This document shows positions 55,532 to 63,960 of a stretch of 64,000 nt of DNA, piece after piece. The notes under the pieces were generated by a model. It was given only the letters and a program-made list of their open reading frames with translations. It made no database searches and was not told the origin of the DNA. A program made the translations under genes and the position numbers. Each line of letters begins with the position of its first letter. Position 1 is the stretch's first letter. Source of the DNA: Peptostreptococcaceae bacterium VA2 (GTDB lineage Bacteria; Bacillota; Clostridia; Peptostreptococcales; Peptostreptococcaceae); assembly GCA_000686145.1 (NCBI GenBank), contig JMMB01000007.1, forward strand, positions 1,860,001 to 1,924,000, written 5' to 3'.

Positions 55532-56929
55532 CTACATAGTTACTGTTATATATTTTATTGCATTTTCGTCTTCTTCTACTTCAACTTTTGGGTTGTACTT
55601 ACTTTCTAAGAATTTAGGAGCTACTTGTGGGAATAATGCATATGCTAATACATCTTCATCATTTTTCGCTAACTCCCCTGCTTCTTTTTTCATAACTTCA
55701 AATTCTGGAGCTATTAAATCTGCAGGTCTCACAGTTATAGTTTCTTCATCTCCTATTATCTTTATCTTTATTGCTTCATCTATAGGAGCTGGAGCTTGTC
55801 CATATAATCCTTTTACATAATCTTTTATTTCTTTTGGTATTAATTTGTATCTTTCACCAGTTAATACATTGAATAATGCTTGTGTTCCAACCATTTGACT
55901 TAGTGGAGTGACAAGTGGTGGATATCCTAAGTCTTTTCTTACTCTAGGTACTTCATTTAATACTTCTTCATATTTATCTGATGCACCTTGTTGTTCTAGT
56001 TGAGATAATAAGTTTGATAACATTCCTCCCGGTACTTGGTACTTTAATGTTTGAGGATCTGTTAATAATACTTTAGGATTTAATATTCCCTTACTCATAT
56101 ACTTATCTCTTATTGGTTTAAAGTAATCTGCAACCTCTAAAAGTTTCTCAGTATCAAGTGCTGGATTTCTATCCATTTCAGCAAATGTAATTGCTAATGA
56201 TTCTGTTGGTGGTTGAGAAGTTCCTCCACTAAATGGCGATATAGCAGTATCTATTATATCTACTCCTGCTTCAACAGCTTTCATATATATCATATCAGCT
56301 ATTCCACTTGTACAGTGTGTATGTAACTGTATTGGAAGATTAGTTACTTCCTTTACACGCTTAACTAAATCATATGCATTGTATGGAGTTAAAACACCTG
56401 CCATATCTTTTATACAGATTGAATCTGCACCCATATTTTCTAGAGTCTTTATCAATTCTAAGTAATATTCAGTCGTGTGTATCGGGCTTGTCGTATATGA
56501 TATTGCACATTGACAATGTCCATTGTATTTCTTTATAGCTTTCATTGATGCTTCTACGTTCTTAACATCATTTAATGCATCAAATACTCTTATTATATCG
56601 ATCCCGTTTTTTATAGATAACTCTATAAACTTTTCAACTGTATCATCTGCATAATGTCTGTACCCTAAAAGATTTTGACCTCTTAAAAGCATTTGTAACT
56701 TAGTATTTTTTACATGCTTTCTTATAAGTCTTAATCTTTCCCATGGATCTTCATTTAAGAAACGTATACATGCATCAAATGTAGCTCCACCCCATACTTC
56801 CATTGAATGGTATCCTACTTGGTCCATTGTCTCTAAGATCGGGATGATTTCGTCTGTTGTTAACCTTGTTGCTATTAAAGATTGATGCCCATCTCTTAAA
56901 GCAGTTTCAGTTATTTTTAACTTACTCAT
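55532..56929 (-). CDS. oadA: Oxaloacetate decarboxylase alpha subunit (carboxyltransferase)
   Basis: A 465-residue carboxyltransferase subunit. The TIM-barrel domain starts ITETALRDGHQSLIATRL (metal Asp, catalytic region); ICIKDMAGVLTPYNA carries the carbamylated Lys; LHTHCTSG holds the metal His residues. The C-terminal conserved part is PGGMLSNLLSQLEQQG and VTPLSQMVGTQALFNVLTGE. There is no biotin domain, which is encoded separately two genes on. It acts with OadG, the biotin carrier and OadB to decarboxylate oxaloacetate from citrate cleavage while pumping Na+. The ATG at 56929 follows AGGAGAG. A 5' leader of about 155 bases precedes it. Confidence 0.93.
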   Translation of the reverse strand: MSKLKITETALRDGHQSLIATRLTTDEIIPILETMDQVGYHSMEVWGGATFDACIRFLNEDPWERLRLIRKHVKNTKLQMLLRGQNLLGYRHYADDTVEKFIELSIKNGIDIIRVFDALNDVKNVEASMKAIKKYNGHCQCAISYTTSPIHTTEYYLELIKTLENMGADSICIKDMAGVLTPYNAYDLVKRVKEVTNLPIQLHTHCTSGIADMIYMKAVEAGVDIIDTAISPFSGGTSQPPTESLAITFAEMDRNPALDTEKLLEVADYFKPIRDKYMSKGILNPKVLLTDPQTLKYQVPGGMLSNLLSQLEQQGASDKYEEVLNEVPRVRKDLGYPPLVTPLSQMVGTQALFNVLTGERYKLIPKEIKDYVKGLYGQAPAPIDEAIKIKIIGDEETITVRPADLIAPEFEVMKKEAGELAKNDEDVLAYALFPQVAPKFLESKYNPKVEVEEDENAIKYITVTM

Positions 56930-57092
56930 CTAAATATCACTCTCCTGTAAAACTTATTTAAACAAAAATTTAATTTTTTTATAGATTTTTAATACATTAG
57001 ATATACTATCTTTACTACTTCATCAAAATGTTTTCACAGTCTATAAAAAATCATTATTTTTGTTATTTATGTTTAATTTTCTTTACTAATTT

Positions 57093-57121
57093 ATTATATA
57101 ATTTAATACTTTGTATACCAA
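57093..57121 (-). promoter_or_regulatory. oad promoter with a GTATAC operator on its -35
   Basis: On the minus strand TTGGTA (57116-57121) and TATAAT (57093-57098) with a 17-base spacer. The -35 hexamer is part of TTGGTATACAAA, the same 12-mer that stands before citD. Confidence 0.7.
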
Positions 57122-57168
57122 GTTCTTTTTGTGTTTTTTTAGTATTCTTTTGCAATTTTTGTAACAAA

Positions 57169-57197
57169 TTGTATACTTTATTGTTTTTTTGTATACT
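57169..57197 (+). promoter_or_regulatory. gntR promoter with paired GTATAC operators
   Basis: TTGTAT (57169-57174) and TATACT (57192-57197) with a 17-base spacer form the probable promoter. Both hexamers lie within TTGTATACT repeats (57169-57177 and 57189-57197), whose GTATAC cores are exactly 20 bp apart. This suggests autoregulation by the GntR protein encoded 80 bases further on. The whole space 56930-57276 has no gene. Confidence 0.65.
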
Positions 57198-57276
57198 ATA
57201 TTGTCAAATTTCGTTGGCATTTTCACACTTTTGAGTTAAAATATAAGTAGGATAATTTATGAAAGGAGTATAGAAT

Positions 57277-57957
57277 ATGTACAATTGGATGGATGAATTT
57301 GTAAATAATACAGATCTATCTCAAAATAGGCCTATTAGAGAAGTCGTATATGAGGGCTTAAGAAGCACATTAATTAGTGGAAAAGTTCCTGTAGGAGAAA
57401 GAATAATAGAGAAAGAATATGCTCAAAGATTAAATATAAGTAGGACACCTGTTAGAGAGGCCCTAAAACAGTTAGAAACTGAGGACCTAATTGAATATAT
57501 ACCTAGATTAGGAGTTGTAGCTAAAAAAGTTACTAAAGAAGATGTTATTGAAATATATAGAATTAGAAAATCACTTGAATTTTTAATTATATGTCAAGCT
57601 ATGGAAAACATTACCCCAGATGAAATAGATAAAATCTCAGAACTTTTAGATTTAACTGAAGATTTTAATATGCAAGGAAATATAAATGAAGTTAATAAAT
57701 TGTTCACAGAATTTAATTTCTTAATTAGTGATGCTTCTAGAATGAGAAGATTGCCTATGATGATTTCTAATTTAAGTAATTACTTACAAAGATTTAGAAA
57801 TATTTCTATATTAGATGATAAGAGAAGAGAAAGAGCTTTATATGAGCATAGACAAATATTGAATGCTATTGTGTCTAAAGATAAAGTTTTAGCTGAAGAA
57901 ACTATAAAAGCGCATCTAGAGGTTTCTTTAAATGTAGTTTTAAATGAAATAAAGTAA
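57277..57957 (+). CDS. GntR-family (FCD) regulator of the citrate/oxaloacetate genes
   Basis: A 226-residue regulator with a GntR winged helix (LRSTLISGKVPVGERIIEKE, SRTPVREALKQLETEDLIEY, about residues 25-85) and an FCD ligand domain (IYRIRKSLEFLIICQAMENI, TEFNFLISDASRMRRLPMMI). It is divergent from oadA. Its promoter, the oad promoter and the citD promoter all carry TTGTATAC-type operators, so this is the best candidate to bind them. In Enterococcus the GntR protein CitO plays a similar part with citrate as ligand. The ATG at 57277 follows AAAGGAG. It shares a terminator with convergent citXG. Confidence 0.88.
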   Translation: MYNWMDEFVNNTDLSQNRPIREVVYEGLRSTLISGKVPVGERIIEKEYAQRLNISRTPVREALKQLETEDLIEYIPRLGVVAKKVTKEDVIEIYRIRKSLEFLIICQAMENITPDEIDKISELLDLTEDFNMQGNINEVNKLFTEFNFLISDASRMRRLPMMISNLSNYLQRFRNISILDDKRRERALYEHRQILNAIVSKDKVLAEETIKAHLEVSLNVVLNEIK

Positions 57958-57973
57958 AATCAAATCAGTTGCC

Positions 57974-58025
57974 AAAAGGGAATATCTTAAAGTGATCTTA
58001 ATCCTTTTAAGATATTCCCTTTTTA
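57974..58025. terminator. Bidirectional intrinsic terminator
   Basis: AAAAGGGAATATCTTAAA and TTTTAAGATATTCCCTTTT form an 18-bp stem with a 13-base loop, between convergent gntR and citXG. Confidence 0.9.
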
Positions 58026-59393
58026 TTATCTATTCATATATTTATTTTTTATATCTAGTAAGAATATGCTTACTGCTAGTAAATCTGCACATCCACCTGG
58101 ACTTATATTTTCTTGTATATATTCTTTTTCTAATTTTTCAATTCTATTTTTTCCTTCAACGGTATTAACTCCACCTATTTTTAATAAGTCTTTTGCATCA
58201 GATTGTACTTTTCTTAAGGTTTGTATATCTTGTCTATAAACTACCGTACTATCTTCAACTACAGACATAAGATGAATTAATATTTGAGTATACAAATTAT
58301 TTCCATCTAAAGTTGTATTTTCATATTCCTTGATTATATTATCGAAAACTACAGATAGTCCATCTTTTACTTGCCCTCTTATTCCTGTAAATCTATGGTA
58401 TAAGTACAATTTTTCTCCATGAGTTAATTCTTTTTTTAAGTTAAGGTCTTTAAAATCATCTAATATATCTTCTGTCATAACTTTTATTATATCTTTAATA
58501 TCATAAAAGTTTTTATCTTCATAAATCGCCTTCATAGTAGCACTTATACAAATTCCCATTAAAAATATCATACCTTTATGAGTATTTACGTTATTTGTAG
58601 CTTCTAACATTTTTTCTTCACATTCTAAACCTATATTTCTAATTATATCAAATATATATTGCGGGCTTTTATATGTATAAGAAAACTTAGCCATTTCCTT
58701 TAAATATGGTGTTATTGCCATTGAGCTATTTAAAAATGTATAATAGTTCATATCTTTGTGAGATCCATCACTTATTGGGGATACTAATCCAAAAGATGGA
58801 AATGTAGATACCTCACTTATCATAGCCTTAAGAGCTAGTTGAGAAATATTATACGATATATCTTCTATGAATTCTTGTTTTTTTTTATATCTCTTATATA
58901 ATTCATCAAAATATTTTTTAATTTCGTCTATACTATGAGTTTGAGCTCTTGAACATATTTTGGCATCTAAGTCACATATAAAGCATTTTCTAGGTGCTTT
59001 ATATAAATCTGATCGTGATATACCTATTATTTTGTCATTTTTATATGTGTATACATCTATATCAATACAACGCCCAAGAATATGTTTTTCTTCTATCTCT
59101 ATCATAAGCTTTTTGATGCTTACAAAGTCTGCTCTAAATAAAAGATGGCATACTAAACCTTCTCTATTTTTATATTTATCATTATAAACTATGTATTTTT
59201 TATGATAAGTCATTATATCACTATATATTATATTAACTATATCATCTGTAATATAATTTGATTTTTCAAGTCCAGGATAATTAATTCTTATTGTAACTAA
59301 AGTTTTATCTTTATTTTTTTCCATTAACTTTTCTTGATTATATACTCTTTTTTCTCTATCCATTAAAAATGCTTGTATCGAATCTGTATTCAT
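58026..59393 (-). CDS. citXG: CitX-CitG fusion: citrate lyase holo-ACP synthase / triphosphoribosyl-dephospho-CoA synthase
   Basis: A 455-residue bifunctional protein that makes and attaches the prosthetic group of citrate lyase. The CitX half (residues ~1-180) shows ILGRCIDIDVYTYKN and KCFICDLDAKICSRAQTHS. The CitG half (~185-455) shows SEVSTFPSFGLVSPISDGSH, YYTFLNSSMAI, NTHKGMIFLMGI, RGQVKDGL and SPGGCADLLAVSIF. Fusion of the two is common in clostridia and lactic bacteria. It is 39 bases downstream of citC and ends at a bidirectional terminator. The ATG at 59393 has only a weak ribosome binding site. Confidence 0.93.
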   Translation of the reverse strand: MNTDSIQAFLMDREKRVYNQEKLMEKNKDKTLVTIRINYPGLEKSNYITDDIVNIIYSDIMTYHKKYIVYNDKYKNREGLVCHLLFRADFVSIKKLMIEIEEKHILGRCIDIDVYTYKNDKIIGISRSDLYKAPRKCFICDLDAKICSRAQTHSIDEIKKYFDELYKRYKKKQEFIEDISYNISQLALKAMISEVSTFPSFGLVSPISDGSHKDMNYYTFLNSSMAITPYLKEMAKFSYTYKSPQYIFDIIRNIGLECEEKMLEATNNVNTHKGMIFLMGICISATMKAIYEDKNFYDIKDIIKVMTEDILDDFKDLNLKKELTHGEKLYLYHRFTGIRGQVKDGLSVVFDNIIKEYENTTLDGNNLYTQILIHLMSVVEDSTVVYRQDIQTLRKVQSDAKDLLKIGGVNTVEGKNRIEKLEKEYIQENISPGGCADLLAVSIFLLDIKNKYMNR

Positions 59394-59432
59394 AATTGTT
59401 CTAGTAAAAAATCCACTTAGTTTAATTTAAAA

Positions 59433-60455
59433 CTAAAGCTTATTGATTACTATTTCACCTTCCTCGCTAATTAAAAAATCTAATGTTGTTTTAGGTACTA
59501 ATTTTTCTACTTCTTTTATGTTATTATCTTTTAGTAATTTTCTTACTCTTGATGCACTTATTGCATCATCTAATATTTCTTTTCTATCAATAATATCTAC
59601 TTCTACATTATATTTAGGAAGTACTTCTTTTATAGTTTCATTATATATATTAGTTACCTCGCAATGTAGTTCACTACCTACATATCTTTTAATTATATTA
59701 AATCTAGGAACAAAATATTTTCCAAATATATTACAGTCTAACTTTGTATATTCCTTAAGTATATTATCTTTTTTCTTTAAGAAATAATTTGGAAATGTTG
59801 CAGATGATATTACATATTCTCCTGCTGGTATTACTACTATATTACTTAAATCTTGAGTCCCCACCTTAATAAGTTCATATCTTACTTCAAATGGAAATAC
59901 TGATTTATCCTCTTCTACAACAAAAATTATTACATTTTCATTTTCACTACTTGCCTTTTCTATTAAATATCTATGACCTAGTGTAAATGGGTTACAATTC
60001 ATTACTATAGCTGCATATTCTTTATTTCCATCTATTTCATAATCGCTTTTTAATTTATCTAAGCTTCTATTTATATTTTTGTTTCCAGTTTCTAGTAAAC
60101 TTACTTTATCTGTTGTAAATATAGTTTTATATGCTAATGCTTCAAATATATGTTGATTTTCTGGTTTAGTAAATATAAAACTATGATATTTATTTTCTAA
60201 AAATAGTTTTTCTGTAACCTTTGATATTAAATTATTAGAAAGTCCAAGCCCTTGATAATTTTCATCAATAGCAAAGCACTTAAGTATATTTTCTTTTTTT
60301 GAACAAGTAGCTATAATATTCTCTACATCTTTTATTACTACACTATAATCTACCTCTTCATATTTTAAGTCAAATCGGCTTAAAAATTCTTCAACTTTAC
60401 CAACTTCGTATTTTGATTTTAAATTTACATTCTCTACATTATAATATATTTTCAA
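59433..60455 (-). CDS. citC: [Citrate (pro-3S)-lyase] ligase
   Basis: A 340-residue enzyme that acetylates the prosthetic thiol of CitD, which activates citrate lyase. A GNAT-like N-terminal domain (VIKDVENIIATCSKKENILK, NYQGLGLSNNLISKV) precedes the nucleotidyltransferase domain with the HxGH-type motif in MNCNPFTLGHRYLIEKAS and the final ISASRVRKLL. The start is TTG at 60455, closely after AAGGAGGTGA; no ATG lies near. Eight bases upstream ends a small membrane ORF (60464-60592). It forms a unit with citXG, apart from citDEF. Confidence 0.93.
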   Translation of the reverse strand: MKIYYNVENVNLKSKYEVGKVEEFLSRFDLKYEEVDYSVVIKDVENIIATCSKKENILKCFAIDENYQGLGLSNNLISKVTEKLFLENKYHSFIFTKPENQHIFEALAYKTIFTTDKVSLLETGNKNINRSLDKLKSDYEIDGNKEYAAIVMNCNPFTLGHRYLIEKASSENENVIIFVVEEDKSVFPFEVRYELIKVGTQDLSNIVVIPAGEYVISSATFPNYFLKKKDNILKEYTKLDCNIFGKYFVPRFNIIKRYVGSELHCEVTNIYNETIKEVLPKYNVEVDIIDRKEILDDAISASRVRKLLKDNNIKEVEKLVPKTTLDFLISEEGEIVINKL

Positions 60456-60463
60456 TCACCTCC

Positions 60464-60592
60464 TTAGACTCCAAAAAATTTATTAGCAAGTGCAAATACT
60501 ATTATACCTAAAAAAATTATTATAAGCATTAATATTCTATCACTTAACCTAGATATTATATATTGTTTATTTTTATTGTTTTTTTCACACAT
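60464..60592 (-). CDS. Small single-span membrane protein upstream of citC
   Basis: A 42-residue ORF starting at ATG 60592 after AGAGGTG. The N-terminal half is basic and polar (MCEKNNKNKQYIISRLSDR) and the C-terminal half is one membrane helix (ILMLIIIFLGIIVFALANKF). It ends eight bases before the citC start, and the citC ribosome binding site covers its stop, so the two are co-translated. I know of no family for it. It could be a small accessory of the citrate unit or simply a leader for citC. Confidence 0.55.
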   Translation of the reverse strand: MCEKNNKNKQYIISRLSDRILMLIIIFLGIIVFALANKFFGV

Positions 60593-60612
60593 TATTACAC
60601 CTCTATTTTAAC

Positions 60613-60628
60613 AATTAGTCAACTAATT
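60613..60628. promoter_or_regulatory. Palindrome upstream of the small ORF-citC-citXG unit
   Basis: AATTAGT-CA-ACTAATT, a perfect 7+7 dyad, overlapping the likely promoter region (minus-strand TATAAT directly before it). It may be an operator. It is unlike the GTATAC sites of the neighbouring operons. Confidence 0.4.
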
Positions 60629-60647
60629 ATAAAATACTTATTATTAG

Positions 60648-60680
60648 AAAAAGGTATTGTAATTTACAATACCTTTTTAA
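60648..60680. terminator. Intrinsic terminator after citF
   Basis: AAAAAGGTATTGT and ACAATACCTTTTT form a 13-bp stem around a 5-base loop. It separates the citDEF transcript and its repeats from the citC unit. Confidence 0.85.
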
Positions 60681-60775
60681 ATATATCATTTCAAGATTCT
60701 AATAAAATACATTAGTCTATTTATTGAATTTGAAATGAGTATGTATTAATTTAAACTATACTAGTTATATTAAAC

Positions 60776-61076
60776 TATAAAATAAATCATCAATTAAAAT
60801 GCTTGGTAAGTCAAATTACTAGCCATCTACTCTTGTAACTAAACTTTATCATCCAAATCATTTATGAAATTTTATAAAATTATACCATCTACTTTATAAT
60901 CTTATAAATTTATTCATTAAAACTTTTCTAACTCTACAAATATAAAATAAATCATCAATTAAAATTCTTTGGTAAGTTAAATTACTAGCCATCTACTCTT
61001 GTAACTAAACTTTATCATCCAAATTATTAATAAGTTTTTATAAAATCATGCCATCTACTTCATAATTTTATAAATC
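60776..61076. repeat. Direct repeat, two ~135-bp copies with a 166-bp period
   Basis: Copies at 60776-60910 and 60941-61076 are nearly the same over their length, beginning TATAAAATAAATCATC. Each copy holds two CCATCTAC motifs 62 bp apart (60823, 60885; 60989, 61051). The repeats lie in the 543-base gap between citF and the small membrane ORF, on the citF side of its terminator, so they would be the 3' untranslated region of citDEF. Neither strand has a clear reading frame. Confidence 0.75.
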
Positions 61077-61135
61077 TACGTATCTATACAAAATTGCAAA
61101 TATCTACTTTTACAATTTATATATTCAACTTAAAA

Positions 61136-62689
61136 TTACTTCTTTATTTTTTTTATCGTATCTATTATACTACCATCTCTATATTCAACTACAGCAACTA
61201 CTTCATCAGTAAACTCTATTTCTTTAGGAGTTCCAACTAATCTTGTAGCCATTGCTCTTACTTCTTCCATAGTTATAAGATTAACATTAGCTTCTTTAAA
61301 CTTAACCATTAAATCTTGTCTTCTTGGGTTAACTATTACACCGTAATCTGTAACTACAACATCAACTGTACTTCCAGGAGTAACAACAGTAGTTACTTTA
61401 TCTATTATTGTAGATAATCTACCTCTTGTAAGTGGTGCAACAAGTATTGATACTTTAGCCATTGCAGCTGTATCACTGTGTCCACCAGATGCAGCTCTTA
61501 TAACTCCATCAGAACCAGCTATAACATTAACATTAAAGTCTGTATCTATTTCAAGAGCACTTAATATAACAAAGTCTAATTTGTTAACTGCTGCTGATTT
61601 ATTTCCTATTGAAGCATAGAAATCTGCACTTACTTCAACATGCTTTTCGTTTCTTCCTACAGACTCAGCTGCAGTTAAATCAAAGCTTTGAGTATCAAAT
61701 AATGTATCAACTAGTCCTTCTTCTAATAAGTTAACCATAGGTCCTGTTATTCCACCTAAAGCATAACTTAATTTTATATCTCTTTTTATAAGTTCTTCTT
61801 TAACAAATCTTGTAACAGCAAGTGTAGCTCCACCAGAACCTGTTTGCATTGAGAATCCATCAACGAATAATCCAGAAGCTTTCATTACTTCTAAAACTCT
61901 TTTCGCCATTAATAATTCTTTAGGGTTATTTGTAAATCTAGTAGCACCAGACATTATCCCTTTAGAGTCTCCAACTTCATCAACTACTGCAACGTAATCA
62001 ACTACTGTTTGAGGTATACTTTGTGGGAAATTTGGATACGCTACTATAGTATCAGTTACTACTACTACTTTTTGTGCATAATCTGCATCAACTTTAGCAT
62101 ATCCTAAAGATCCACATATAGATTTTCCTACAACACCGTTTGCATTACCCATACAGTCAGCTGAAGATGCAGCTAAAAATGCTACGTCTATCTTAACATT
62201 TCCTGAGCTTATAGCTCTTGCTCTACCACCATGAGAACGTATAACTGTTGGATTATCTCCTAATAAACCTTCAGAAACAGCTGTAGCTAATTTCCCTCTA
62301 AGTCCACTAGTTTCTATTCTATCTACAACACCGTTTTCAATATGAGCAACAAGACCATCATGAGCACTAGTTAATGAACTAGCTGCTATTCTTAAATTCT
62401 TAATTCCCATTTCTGCTAATATATCAACAACCATCATTAAAAGCTTATCTCCCGCTCTAAAGTGGTGGTGGAAAGATATTGTCATTCCATCTTGTATATT
62501 GCATTTTTCTATAGATTCTCTTAACGATCCAACTATTTTATCTCTTCTTACGTGTTCCTTTAAATTTTCACTATCAGATTCAACCATTCTATCATATGGT
62601 TGATTATCAAAAGGAGCAACGTAAGCTAATCTATCTTCATAACCTTTTATATTCTTTAATAATTCTTGGCTAACTCTTTTAGTTTTCAT
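61136..62689 (-). CDS. citF: Citrate lyase alpha subunit (citrate:acetyl-ACP transferase)
   Basis: A 517-residue subunit that exchanges the acetyl group on CitD for citrate. Family stretches: GMTISFHHHFRAGDKLLMMV, LRIAASSLTSAHDGLVAHIE, VIRSHGGRARAISSGNVKID, LYALGG-type GITGPMVNLLEEG and ASGGHSDTAAMAKVSILVAP near the end. Length is standard. The ATG at 62689 is three bases beyond the citE stop, and its GGAGGTGA ribosome binding site lies within the last citE codons. It is the last gene of citDEF; a repeat-filled 3' region follows. Confidence 0.96.
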   Translation of the reverse strand: MKTKRVSQELLKNIKGYEDRLAYVAPFDNQPYDRMVESDSENLKEHVRRDKIVGSLRESIEKCNIQDGMTISFHHHFRAGDKLLMMVVDILAEMGIKNLRIAASSLTSAHDGLVAHIENGVVDRIETSGLRGKLATAVSEGLLGDNPTVIRSHGGRARAISSGNVKIDVAFLAASSADCMGNANGVVGKSICGSLGYAKVDADYAQKVVVVTDTIVAYPNFPQSIPQTVVDYVAVVDEVGDSKGIMSGATRFTNNPKELLMAKRVLEVMKASGLFVDGFSMQTGSGGATLAVTRFVKEELIKRDIKLSYALGGITGPMVNLLEEGLVDTLFDTQSFDLTAAESVGRNEKHVEVSADFYASIGNKSAAVNKLDFVILSALEIDTDFNVNVIAGSDGVIRAASGGHSDTAAMAKVSILVAPLTRGRLSTIIDKVTTVVTPGSTVDVVVTDYGVIVNPRRQDLMVKFKEANVNLITMEEVRAMATRLVGTPKEIEFTDEVVAVVEYRDGSIIDTIKKIKK

Positions 62690-62691
62690 TA

Positions 62692-63594
62692 CTACTTGTC
62701 ACCTCCAACTAAAACACCTGCAGCTTCTGCAAGTTGTAGAACCCTTTGAGCTCTTTCTATTATTGGCTTATCTACCATTTTACCGTCTACAGTGAATACT
62801 CCTAAGTTTTGCTTTAAAGCTTCTTTAGTAGCATCTACTATTTTTCTAGCTTTTGCTATTTCTACTTCACTTGGAGTGTAAACATCATGTATAAGCTCAA
62901 CTTGCCTTGGATGGATTAATGATTTACCACCGAATCCCATTCTCTTTATAAGATTAGCTTCTTTTAAGAATCCTTCATCATTCTTTACATCAGCATAAAC
63001 TGTATCTAATACTTCAAGACCACAAGCACGACCTGCCATAGCTATCATACCTCTGGCAACGTATAACTCATCTCCTTCAGGAGTTCTTGTAGTTTTCATA
63101 CTTGTTACGAAGTCTTCTCCACTTAAAGCCATACCTATTAATCTTTTAGTAGGAGATTTAGCTATGTTAAAGCAGTTCATAACTCCTAATGCAGTTTCTA
63201 CTGCTACCATTATCTTAGTAGAACCAACTTCTATGCCAACTTCTTTTTCTACTTTTTCTATTTCAGCATCAACAGCCATAACATCTTCTACTGATTCAGT
63301 CATTGGTATTCTTACAACTTCAACTCCACCAGTTACTACAGCTTTTATATCATCTTGCCAGAATTCTGTAGCAAGTCCATTTATACGAACTACAGTTTCT
63401 ATTCCTAACTCTTTATAGTAATCACCTAGGTTCTTTAACATATTATGTACTAAAAATCTAGCAGAATCTTTTTCTGTTATTGCAATAGCATCTTCTAAGT
63501 CAAACATTACTGAATCTGGCTTATATATATGAACATCTCTTATTATTCCAGGATTATTTCCAGGAACGAATAACATCGAACGTCTTAGTTTCAT
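62692..63594 (-). CDS. citE: Citrate lyase beta subunit (citryl-ACP lyase)
   Basis: A 300-residue TIM-barrel enzyme that splits citryl-ACP into oxaloacetate and acetyl-ACP. Motifs: MLFVPGNNPGIIRD, SVMFDLEDAIAITEKDSARF (metal Glu/Asp region), VRINGLATEFWQDD and GFGGKSLIHPRQVELIH. The start is ATG 63594 after GGGAGG; a start eight codons upstream would overlap the citD end and precede that ribosome binding site. Its product oxaloacetate is the substrate of the oad complex encoded to the left. Confidence 0.96.
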   Translation of the reverse strand: MKLRRSMLFVPGNNPGIIRDVHIYKPDSVMFDLEDAIAITEKDSARFLVHNMLKNLGDYYKELGIETVVRINGLATEFWQDDIKAVVTGGVEVVRIPMTESVEDVMAVDAEIEKVEKEVGIEVGSTKIMVAVETALGVMNCFNIAKSPTKRLIGMALSGEDFVTSMKTTRTPEGDELYVARGMIAMAGRACGLEVLDTVYADVKNDEGFLKEANLIKRMGFGGKSLIHPRQVELIHDVYTPSEVEIAKARKIVDATKEALKQNLGVFTVDGKMVDKPIIERAQRVLQLAEAAGVLVGGDK

Positions 63595-63608
63595 TTGTTT
63601 GTTCCTCC

Positions 63609-63893
63609 CTATATCCACTTATAATCGTTACATTGAGCTGAACGATATATAGCAGTTTCTACTCTACTTTTTATTACAGGGTCTATAGCTCCCTTATCAT
63701 TTGCAAATACTTTTGCATTTTCTACGTTAAGTTCTTTTAGCGTTTCTCTAATAACGTTTTCAATTTGTTCTCCAAATTGAGCTTTTACTGTACTTTCAAG
63801 TTCTACTGATACCCCATTATCACTTGGTTCTATGATAATTTGTATATCACTTGACTCTAATGTTCCAGCACTAGCTACCACTTTTAATTTCAT
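63609..63893 (-). CDS. citD: Citrate lyase acyl carrier protein (gamma subunit)
   Basis: A 94-residue carrier that bears the phosphoribosyl-dephospho-CoA group on a serine in AGTLESSDIQIIIEPS (Ser ~14). The C-terminal NAKVFANDKGAIDPVIKSRV is also conserved. It is the first gene of citDEF. The ATG at 63893 follows TTGGAGGAAC. Its promoter region holds the paired GTATAC operator. CitXG and CitC, encoded to the left, modify this protein. Confidence 0.95.
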   Translation of the reverse strand: MKLKVVASAGTLESSDIQIIIEPSDNGVSVELESTVKAQFGEQIENVIRETLKELNVENAKVFANDKGAIDPVIKSRVETAIYRSAQCNDYKWI

Positions 63894-63930
63894 AGCTACT
63901 GTTCCTCCAATCAGCTTTATATAGTATCCC

Positions 63931-63960
63931 GGTATACAATCATTTTATTTTGTATACCAA
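63931..63960 (-). promoter_or_regulatory. citD promoter with paired GTATAC operators
   Basis: On the minus strand TTGGTATACAAA is followed by TTGTATACC; the two form a perfect inverted pair (GGTATACAA and TTGTATACC) with GTATAC cores exactly 20 bp apart, as before gntR. TTGGTA could be the -35, with the second site covering the -10. The start codon is about 38 bases downstream. Confidence 0.7.

Noticed and set aside
60776-61076. CRISPR array
   Set aside because: There are only two long copies with internal repetition and no short repeat/spacer alternation, and no cas genes lie in the window.
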